A stretch of 21,406 bases of DNA from Syncephalis plumigaleata (taxonomy: Eukaryota; Zoopagomycota; Zoopagomycetes; Zoopagales; Piptocephalidaceae), in NCBI GenBank assembly GCA_025201365.1, contig JAIXMF010000240.1, positions 1 through 21,406 on the forward strand, read 5' to 3'. Shown here in pieces: positions 8,405 through 18,300 of this stretch. Under the pieces are notes generated by a model. It worked only from the letters and a program-made list of their open reading frames with translations, was not told the origin of the DNA and searched no databases. Position 1 is the first letter of the stretch. Each line of letters begins with the position of its first letter. A program made the position numbers and the translations under genes.

Positions 8405-10725
8405 TTATCGTTTCCGATCTATGGCAGCATTCAATATTAGCACTACAACAACAACAACTACTACTGAGTATCTATTTACCTCGTCTATGATGACCACCAT
8501 GTTCGGCATCTTCTGTTGCTCGTCGTTTCGTACCACCACTACCTTGATGTTTCTGCGAATGATGATGACTATGATGATGTTGCTGTGATCGATAGGATGA
8601 GTCTCTGTATTATCCAATAGATTAGTACACACACACATATATATATATATACGTATCATGAACTTGCCTATGATTAGTATGATGTCGTGATTTTGTATGA
8701 GTAGATGACGATGATGCAGATGATGTCGATTTCATATCATCCTTTTTTTGATTACTGTTTTGATTATTATTATTATTATAGTGATGATACTGATGATGAT
8801 GGTTATTTTGAAAAGAGCGATGATTCGATCTTGTATCTAATAAGGATGACATTAATCAATTATTACATCTTCTAGTTATTCGTTAATAGATAAACCTACT
8901 TGATTGATTAGAATTAACATGTTGCTGTGTAGATGATGTGTTCATTTTATTACCACGCTGTGTATGTTGATTAGCTGTATTCATAGATGCAGTAGCATTA
9001 GCATTAGATGCATTTACATTAATATTTGCATTGGGTGTAACATTAGTAGATGCATTGGCATTGGGTGTCGTCGTACTTGTTACTGGTGATATACCACTAC
9101 TCATCCATGCATGAGGTGAAGTAGATGACGGTGGTTGTATGGGTTGATTAGTAGCAACAGAAGCTGCTGCTGCAACAGCCGCCGCAAATTGTTGTGCACC
9201 CATCATCATTTGTGATTGAGCAAAATAGTTTGCCTGATTAACATAGGCTGCTGCTAGTGGATTAGCGGGTAGACCAGATCCAATAGTAGGTGCTGTGTTA
9301 CTAGTATTACTAGCAGGATTATTACTAGCAGTATTGACAGCATTACTATTACCACTACCACTATTACCACCAGTACCCATTGATCTTGAATTATGAGCCA
9401 TACGGAAATTAGGCATTGTATTATGATGGTGTGAGTGATGCAATGAGGTAGGCATAGACAACCCCATAGTATTACCGCCATGTCGTTGTCCTAGATACAT
9501 TTAGTATTTAGTATTTAGTATTTGTAACTATACAATCATTCTACATACCTTTATTAGTCTTGTTACCACCTCGGAATGGATTACCTGTATAGGTAGTTAG
9601 TACCACAGATGGTTGAGTTCCTTCAATTTGTCTATAAACAAACATATAATCATTATCAGTATGTTTCTTGATTATCATCATTATTACTTACGATGTTTCC
9701 AGTGCAGTCTTCATATTCTTTGCTGCCTCTGTCGTGGTCAATTGTATATAGGCAACTCTGTTTCATTCCATTAGAACTATTAAAGTGCATATATCCAGTA
9801 GTAATTACCCTTTAGATTTGCCATTATTACGATGCTCTTGAAAGATAACATCCTTAATGTCTTCCTCTTTAACACCAACTTGTTCGGCTATTTTACGTAG
9901 TTGCTCTTCGCTTGTCCACTAGAGTTTACAATAAGTTAACACTAATCATCGCTAGAGATCCATTCCACTTACCCAGGTGAGATCACCTACGTATAATGCA
10001 ACGGCATTCGTTGTAGACATTGAAGGGGATGACATGGTATTTGAGAATGATGTAATACTACCAGGTAAGGAGAGTAGTGCCATACTACTTTCCGACAAGG
10101 GTACGACAGCTAGCATCATCATTGTTATTTATATGATCTTAAATAGAATACGCATATAATAAACTTACCAGATGATGTATTAGCAAGTCGATCTCGTTCC
10201 ATAACTAATCCCAATCCTAATCAATCAATCAATCAGTCCATATTATCTAGTTATTAGTGCAACCAATGCTTACCTTTCTCATTTTGAGATAGATGTGGTT
10301 TATTATTCATATCACTCGATGACTTGACCTCTAATAGACCTTCCTGAACCTATATATATATATATATATCATATATATCATTTATCATATAGCATCTATC
10401 ATTACTGATATTACCTTGTTAGTAGTGGCAGTGGTAGGTTCAAGCCCACCAAAATCATCAAACATATCATCCTCGGTGGGATTAGTAGTATCAGTTGCTG
10501 CACTTTTGTTTGTATTTGCCCCGCTTGCCGTCACTGCCTCTTCTTGACCCATCATATCAAATGGATCGTCTAGTACATTATCATCAGCATTGTTGGTCAG
10601 CGTGGTAGGATGATCCTGAGCAGTTGTGATACAATCGAGTTATTACAGTGTGCGGTATACGTATATCATATACTTACGTCGTCTCCAAAGGCATCGTCAT
10701 ATATATCAAATAGGTCATCAGCCAT
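8405..10725 (-). CDS. CPSF6: CPSF6/CFIm68-like pre-mRNA 3'-end processing factor
   Basis: Twelve exons on the minus strand: 10725-10678, 10615-10415, 10349-10274, 10216-10169, 10109-9973, 9918-9809, 9757-9692, 9631-9549, 9490-8900, 8836-8653, 8604-8480 and 8418-8405. All phases fit, giving about 560 residues. The N-terminus MADDLFDIYDDAFGDD resembles the acidic start of CPSF6. One RRM follows (about residues 161-240): ALYVGDLTW, then WTSEEQLRKIAEQVGV, then SKGVAYIQL, matching the CPSF6/7 pattern ALYIGNLTWWT...SKGFA. A Gln/Asn/Ala-rich middle and a His-rich tail replace the metazoan Pro-rich and RS regions. CFIm68 pairs with CFIm25 (NUDT21) to bind UGUA sites and choose poly(A) sites in the nucleus. 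If the last intron is retained, the protein ends at 8472 with HHRRGK instead of HHRRDRKR. CPSF7 is an alternative orthologue name. No TATA box at the distance seen in other genes here. Confidence 0.82.
9501..9521 (-). repeat. Three tandem branch-point words in a CPSF6 intron
   Basis: Three perfect adjacent copies of a 7-mer that reads ATACTAA on the transcribed strand, inside intron 9548-9491 and just before its acceptor. Each copy contains TACTAA, the branch-site core used elsewhere in the window. Confidence 0.8.
10205..10218 (-). promoter_or_regulatory. Tandem 3' splice sites, 12 nt apart
   Basis: Two ATTAG acceptors on the minus strand end at 10217 and 10205. Both keep the frame; the upstream one adds the four residues GLGL before VMERDRL. 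Confidence 0.45.
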
Positions 10726-11768
10726 AGTAATGCTACGGTGGGTTACAATCGTATTTAGACTTGAAGAGCGTAGATTAGATAGCTAATAGTAGCCGCAGCA
10801 GCAGTAATAGTAGTAGTAGCAATATACTTGTGAATGATCTTTCTCTCTATTCACGAAATATCAATAGACTAGCTAGCTAGATAGACTATAGATTAGACTA
10901 GACTAGTAATAACCATAAGATCCGTACTATATGTCACAGAACGATACGTGAATAGTTCTACGAAACTATAGATAATAGAACGGGAAAGAGTGTGTCGCGT
11001 GATGTGTAATGGAATTAGCAAACGATTTTAAAGAAACAATCTTTTCTTCACTCTAAACTTATTCTGTGGAGTATCCATTTATTACTACTACTACAATGGA
11101 TGCTCGTCTTGTTTGATGCTTGCTAGATCTTTTCTAGTCTACTCGTGTTTATTCAGTTAGCCTTGACTTGCTATTCATTCCTCTATTTGATCAATGTAAT
11201 CAATAGATTCACATCATCTATTCTACTAGTAGACCGCATAGACTCATGTTACAAGTTGGTTTGGCGGTAGTTTGACCATATTAATACTACTACTACTCCT
11301 TCCCTCTTTTCCTTCTTGCTTTCTTTCCTTCTCCTTACATATCAAAGGGGCGAGTTGGGTTGCATCAGTACCATTTAGGCTACATTCATATCCAAAATAG
11401 TGCATCCTCCTCACTATATGAGGGTAAGATGATTATGATGATTACAAGTCAGATCATTCCTTTACAAGAAGGTAATCATCAGCATCCTAGAGTAGATCCA
11501 GTGACTCGTCACCTTTTTCCCTTTACTTTCCCTTTCTCTTGCCATCGCGCGTTCAAGCACAGACACGCTCTTACACGGCACTCGTTTGAGCTTTCTCTTT
11601 CTTCGTATAAAACAACAACAACAACGACAACAGACATTGCTACTCCTACTCCTTCTTCTCCTCTTTATTCTTTCCTTTGATAATACTTGAGTGCTCCTTA
11701 TTGTATACATTTACCTACTGCTACTATCTCACGCTGGTTTCGGGTTTATTACTTTCATTCCACCTTTA
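10726..11768. other. Divergent promoter region, CPSF6-like (-) and Ric8 (+)
   Basis: No coding sequence supported. It contains TAG/CTAG-rich simple sequence (10866-10910), CAG/TAG triplets (about 10797-10822), a pyrimidine tract (about 11297-11337) and the Ric8 TATA box. The open frame at 11691 merges in frame with Ric8 but is hydrophobic and leader-like; I take the internal ATG at 11769 as the start. Confidence 0.55.
11606..11612 (+). promoter_or_regulatory. TATA box of the Ric8 gene
   Basis: TATAAAA, 163 nt upstream of the chosen start codon at 11769, followed by an ACA/CT-rich leader. Confidence 0.42.
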
Positions 11769-14505
11769 ATGGAGCGCTATTTGGCAACGGATGATGGAAG
11801 AATTGGCGGTAGTCTCGGTGATGCAGCCGCAGTACTTTCTCTATTGACAGATATTGAACAAGCTGCTCTACAACAAGCTAACCTGCCCAGTAAGTATACT
11901 ATGTTTCAATAAATATGCATATATGCATACATACCTATATAGAAATCGCTAATAATAGGGAATAGACAAAAGCTATGCTAATCTTACCGAGCGACAAAAG
12001 TTCACCGAGCGTCTATTGTTGGATATAGAGCGTGCGGCAGTATGGTCCACGTGGACACCGCCAGGTACGTGTGGACTATGATCCTATTCAATGTGTGTGC
12101 AAACATTTACTAAATGCTACTCGTTATTTTAGTGCGGCTGGCCGCACTTCGTGTACTAAAGATACAATGTCGTGATCGTATGGTGGCTGGTCCTTTATTC
12201 AAGTCTGAGGTACACTTGTCTTATAGATGCATCTAATGATGCATACATCGTATACTAATGATTGCGTATGTATGTACATATCTATGTAGGGATTTAATAT
12301 TCTGCTACATCTTAGTGGTTTATTACCGAATCAACCTGATCAATCACCTACCAAGACACCTCCAGTATCTAATTCATCAACTACTAGTAGTGAGCATAGA
12401 GAATCACCTACAGAACCTCAATCATTTGGTGATTCTGAATGGGAACGAGAGGCACTAAAATGCGTAGCAAATGCTATGTTATTGGAAGAATCCACTCGTG
12501 ATTTATTTATAGAAGCAAAAGCATCAGATGCAGCCTGTCAATTACTACAGGTAAATCTATCATCATCATCACTACTACTAATACTAATAGACTAGCTGTA
12601 TTGTATTGAATAGCATCCACGCGTTCATCCTGAATGTTATTTTATATTACTGCGCCTACTATTTCTAGTGACTGTGGCACATGTTGAACATTGTCGCTAT
12701 TTAGTGGATCAATTATCCATTGCCACTATACTTGCTCGAGTAAGTGTTGCTAGATTACATTCATATCACTATATTAATGCATTACTACTATTAGTTCTTA
12801 CAACCTAATTACACCGATGCAATGGATATGATGACAACAAGTGAATGCTTGAAATTACTTTATAATCTTTGTATGCATCTACCGAAAACAGAGGACACTC
12901 TAAGCAACAACACCACTACTGACTATATATCGCCCACTCTATCAGAACGTAGTCATAGTGGATCAAGTTCGCAAGATGGTAGTAATGGTAATGTGCAAAC
13001 AGTGGCACAATCTGATGATATACTACCTCCATCATCATCATCTGCTACTACTACCGCTACTAGTAATATAGCAGCATCTGTGTCACCTTCATCGCCATTA
13101 AGTAAATCGATTCAAAGTTCACGAAATGCACTGGTTAAGTTACAACAACGCTTTCGTCGATCACCCATTGGTGGTGGTGGCAGAAAACGTTCCAGCAGTG
13201 CTGCCAGTTCCGATAGTCGTGCCTCGTCATTCCATAGACGTGATTCACCGAATAGATCGGAAGATATCAGTGAAGAAGAAAGGAAGCGGCTATCACTCGA
13301 GTTTGTACAACGTAAGGTAGCATTACGATTTGAATGGTAAGTCTCTACTATTAATATCTATAATTGATTAACTAATCTACTACTACTACTATTGCTATAT
13401 AATGATTGCATTTAGTTTATTATCGCCTATACTTGATATGCTATTGAAATGGCGTCCTGTCACTAATGGTAATCCATTGGTGCCTCCTTATTCTCATGCT
13501 GTGCATGCATTGTTACACTTTCCTGTCATTGAACCACTACTTAAATCGATCTGGTTCCCTGTAGCTACATCACAGCCTTATGCCATCGTTGATAAACTGA
13601 TCTACATCACCAACTTAACGATATCCGAGCGTAATCTAGATGGCGGTGCCAATGAACGTCAAATCGACGAGGAACTACTACCCTTACTCACGCTACTCGT
13701 GTCCTTAGCACGTAGCGATGAAGAGGTTAAACTTCGATTAAAGGAAGCATTTATACCGGAAATCATGTAAGTATCCTCATTCATACTATTATCAATCAAT
13801 ATACTAATAATGATGAGTAGTGATCGTAGTAAACCTGTACATCAAGGTGACACACTATCAGCTAGAATTATTCGAGCAATGACGGCACCCTTCCTCACTC
13901 GATCACGTAATATGGTTAGCGAATTTCTGTACACACTACACGATGAGAATCGTAAGTAATGCATACTACACAATATTGATGATATCATTGACACCATTAC
14001 TAATATTACCACTTTACTTGCTTGTTCAGCTGATGCATTGGTGGAGCGTGTAGGATTCGGTAATGTAGCTGGCTTCTTTGTCATGCGTGGTATTCAATTC
14101 AAACCACCCACTCAATCGTCCATGGTTGACACGGCCACCGGTCAAGCGATTAACCCGATTACAGGACAGCGTGTAGATGCACAATCACGTATGTCTAACG
14201 CGAAATCATCCGGTAAAGGCATCGTAGAAATGACACAAGAAGAAAAGGAACGTGAAGCCGAACGACTATTTGTGCTATTCGATCGACTTAATCGTACCGG
14301 TGTAGTGAAAGCGGTGAATCCATTGGCTGAAGCAGTGAAATCAGGTCGATTTGAAGAGTTGGATGACGATGACGATGACAATGATGACTTACCATCAGAT
14401 GGTGAAGGAGTAGACACCGATATTGAAGGTGAAAATAGTGACAATGATGACACTAGTAGTAATGTTATAGAAGATGACAAAAAGACAGCAGCAACACATG
14501 AATAG
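11769..14505 (+). CDS. ric8: Ric8/synembryn, G-alpha chaperone and exchange factor
   Basis: Nine exons: 11769-11889, 11966-12064, 12133-12209, 12290-12550, 12614-12739, 12795-13336, 13416-13766, 13821-13951 and 14030-14505. All phases fit, giving 727 residues. The armadillo-like core shows family signatures: VRLAALRVLKIQCRD (about 75-89), EALKCVANAMLL (about 155-166), FILLRLLFLVTVAHVEHCRY (about 194-213), ECLKLLYNLCMHL, MVSEFLYTLHDEN, and near the end VGFGNVAGFF, equal to the YGNAAGLL motif of other Ric8 proteins. Ric8 folds nascent G-alpha subunits and catalyses GDP/GTP exchange without a receptor, in the cytosol and at membranes. The protein is longer than the usual 480-580 residues because of a Ser/Pro-rich insert (about 112-150), a large Ser-rich then basic insert (about 258-395) and an acidic Asp/Glu tail with CK2-like sites. 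Start chosen at MERYLATDD after a TATA-containing leader. It could serve the receptors at the left of the window, but that is inference. Confidence 0.9.
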
Positions 14506-14937
14506 TATCGACTATATTGTGTATTTATTATTATTATTACATTAACATCTACGGATATAAAACTATTAATGCCCATCTAGGTAGATAATAACCAATCGGC
14601 ATATACTCATAAATATATATATATATAAATGATGGAGATGTTGTAGCATCTACTTCTTTACTAATCATTGACACTTGTTGAATGAGACAACATCTACTAT
14701 TATAATAGCCATTTTAAAATAAACTAATTCTTTATCATATATACTTTGTAAATACAATGAAACTTGCATTTGTATTAACATAATACTAGTAGTAATGATG
14801 ATGATGATGGTGTAGCGGTAAGTATAGAATGAATAGATACATAGATATTCTATAACATGATTATGCAAGTTAATCATTCAATGAGATAGTAATAATAGTA
14901 ATAGCGATACTAAATAGAACTGAAAGGGAAGACAGTA

Positions 14938-15006
14938 GATATATAGATATATAGATATATGTATGTATGTATGAATCACATAACGTGCTTGTATGTATGT
15001 ATGTAT
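14938..15006 (+). repeat. Compound GATA/TATG microsatellite
   Basis: Runs of AGATATAT and TATG units, interrupted by about 18 bp of unique sequence. Confidence 0.75.
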
Positions 15007-15234
15007 TATAATGGAAGACGTAAAGGAAACAATAAGAGAAATCATGTAATAATATACGAATGATTTTAACATATCAATAAGCGTTCCATATCATCATCAT
15101 CATCATCAATTAAATACAAAAAAGTAATTACATAGATGAATGAATGATATACGTAAATAGGCATGCATACTAGAGGAGAGAAATAGTGAGAGGGAAAGTA
15201 TCTTGAATATTCTTTACACACGTTGTAATCTCAT

Positions 15235-15261
15235 ATGTATATATATATATATGTATATATA
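15235..15261 (+). repeat. (TA)n microsatellite
   Basis: Alternating TA with two G interruptions, about 70 bp beyond the eIF4G stop codon. Confidence 0.75.
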
Positions 15262-15328
15262 GGGAATAATGCGTGGTATTGCGATAGAGTAGCAAATAAC
15301 AATAGTAATAATAATAATAACGAAAATT

Positions 15329-18300
15329 CTAGAGGGTAGACGATGCTAACCAGGTCTCCACTTCACGTAGAGCCGATGATTTGGTGTCTTTTTCATGTTG
15401 CGTGTCGTTCTTCCACGCCTTCAATACTTCCGCGGATATAATCTGGTTCGCTAGTAGCCATTTGAACATGCGTAGTGTCCAGTCTTGCGGGAAGGACAGG
15501 GTAGATGCCACCTGTTGAGCAGCGAATAGTGTTCTAGTCAATGCATTCGTGCTACGTCCTTGTGTATACTTGACGAGTAATGGCTTCAACGATTGCAGCA
15601 ACTCCTCTTCTTTAGCTTCAATCTCGGGTGTAGGTGCAACCGGTTGACGTACACCATTGGCCATGATGGTCTGGCTAATCACGTAGCGGTAGATGGCACC
15701 CGATACTACTTGGAGGAATTCATCCGATTGACGTACACTATCATCGACTTCATTCTCGCATAGTTTGATTAGATCATCGGTCGAGTCGCGTCCAATGGCG
15801 CGTTTTAATGCTTTGGCTACTTTAAGGGCCGGTGCCAATACGAGTAGATTCTGCATGTCCAAATAGTCGGCCAACGTATCGTCACCCTGCTTCGCTACGG
15901 GGAATAATGGACGGAAGTCAACACCGGCTGAACGTGCTTGTTTCAACATGGCTTCTTCGCCCTTTTTTGTTGTTGATAACGATGCAATAATGTTAGCAAT
16001 ATGTAAATAAATATACATATCCTCTATTTGATACTTACCTCAGAGTCACGTAGTGCTTTTAGATATTCGGCCAGGAATTTAGGAGCAGGTGGACTAAGTG
16101 AGCCCGAGTTCTGCAATGGCTTCAATACGTTCATTGCAGTAGATGCCGTGACATTAGCGCCAACCATTAGAATACTGGTGAACTTGTACACGGACGGTAC
16201 ATCGATGGCCATGTCTTCAATGTCATTAGCGAATTCCGTGAATGCCGCGGTAACTGTAGCGGTGGATATCGTGTTCTTGTTGAGCAACTTCTTGAATAAA
16301 GATGCTACACGATTAACATCGTCCACTTTACGTTCTAGCACATAATTGACGAATGCTAGTATCACATCCTTGTGGTATTCCGTGCTACCCAATTCCTTGA
16401 TACATTCGATGACCTCATCCGGCTCGTTGACTTGCAAGAATTCCTTGACCATGTTATCCACCTTTAACTTGGCTTGCTGCTTGGTTAACTTGACTGTTGT
16501 CGTTGATGCAGCTGTATCAGCAGCAGCGGCGGTAGTTGAGCCTGCCTCTGCTTCTTCCTCATTGTCAACGGTCTTGGTACGTGGTAGCAGTTTAAGCTTT
16601 GGTCGTTCGCTGGATGCTGATTTACCACTCATACTACCAGATGTAATGGCATCCTTAAGGTTGGAAGTGGGAGGTGATGCACCCATTAATGCACTAATTG
16701 ATTGACATTATTAGCATTATTACTAATGTAATTCGATATTATTATTATTACACTTACCTGAACATGTTACCAGTACCAATGATGCTAGAACGATTGCTAC
16801 CCGGTTTACCCTCTTCCTTTTCTTTACCAGCTGGCTCAGCCTTGCCACCACGAGCACCGCCACCAAGTGCGCCGAATACATTGCCACCTGGTCCTAGACT
16901 CATACTAGTGGCCGTCTTGCTACGTGTAAGATTACCGAAACTGGATAGATCGTTGATTTTACGCGCTGCACTACCACCAACTGTACTCCAGCCATCACCG
17001 CCACGATTGGCATTACCGCCGCTACCACCACGCGAGTCGGATCGATTAAGATGCTGTCCCATGGGTGTAGTGGCACCACCGCCACCACGATTACTACCGC
17101 TCTTGGCGCGACGCATTGCTTCGGCTTCTTGTTTCTGCTTAAGAGCTTCCTCGTGAATCTGAGCAATAGTCTTGGGACCGGCAGCCGTGTGACGTGGAAT
17201 CCATTTGTCATTACGTAGTTCGATCAAATCAAGCAACATGAATCGAATACGGCTGCTTAATTTCTGATTCACCGACAATTCCTGAATACGATGGAAGTAG
17301 GCATTGAGGTAGTTACGTGCTTCACGATGGTCAAGCATTTTACCGATGGTGGACATGAGTTTGGCCATCGATTCGGTTTCCTCTTCCTCGGGATCTTGCA
17401 CGTTCGACAACAAACGGCGTACACACTCGTGCATGATCTTCTCGGTCAACATGCCAAGCTTGAATAGTTCACCGATAAATTCGACTAGACCAAGACCGCG
17501 ACGCTTCGCTTTAGCTGCCGTGTAGTACTCGTCCGACATGAGGTAGTCCTCGGTGGGATTCTTCGGGATCTCGACCTTCCAGCCCTTCTCGAATTCCTCT
17601 TGACAACGATTCAATAGATATTTACGGAATAGAACACCGCCGCACATTGGTACGCCCTCGCGCGTCAATACCGATTTGTCCTCAACTTCCGTGCTAATGT
17701 TGGCCAACATCTTATTGGCCAATTGGGCCCACATAGAACTGAAGTTGGGCTCGTCGGTCGCCTTCTCGAATAGCAATTGAATGACCAACTTCAATGTAGC
17801 ACCATCCGGTTCATCCTCGGAATAGTTGGCGATCTCGACGATTTTCGCGCTAACACTATCAAAGTTCTCGAGGGTCAACTTGTTGAGCAACGACTTGATC
17901 TTACGCGTGACCATCTCCGGGCTACGCTCGTTGATTTCCTTCTTGTCGCGGGACATTGGTTTCCAGCCTGACTCGGAAACGTTCAATGGTTTGACGTCGG
18001 CCAATGGCATGGCGAGTGCTTGGTCAATGGCAGCTGCTCCACCTCCACCTCTACCGCCACGATTACCGCGATTACCACGGTTGTTGTTGTTATTGTTTCG
18101 TGCATTAGGCTTAGCGGCAAGACCAGGTGGTGCACCACGCATACTACCACCTAATGGACGATTCATCGGTACGGCGAATGATCCGGTAACAGGGTTCTGT
18201 CCAAGTCCAAGGGTGGCTTGCTTGAAGCGAGCCTCGCTATCCTTACCAACAGCACGGTCACCCGGTGTCTTTATACCTGGAGGTGCAGCGGAACCGCCAC

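Larger units (their letters stand above)
14506..15328. other. Spacer between convergent Ric8 and eIF4G genes
   Basis: No gene seen. It is rich in simple repeats: (TA)n near 14614, ATC/ATG triplets near 14795 and 15090-15110, and the tetranucleotide runs listed separately. An AATAAA word at 14717 may serve Ric8. Confidence 0.6.

Noticed and set aside
11691-11768. Upstream in-frame extension of Ric8 starting with a hydrophobic stretch
   Set aside because: Ric8 is cytosolic; the segment looks like untranslated leader, and the internal ATG at 11769 fits the TATA spacing of other genes.
14142-14576. Ser-rich minus-strand frame of 144 codons
   Set aside because: Antisense to the Ric8 acidic tail, whose Asp/Glu codons read as Ser-rich on the other strand.
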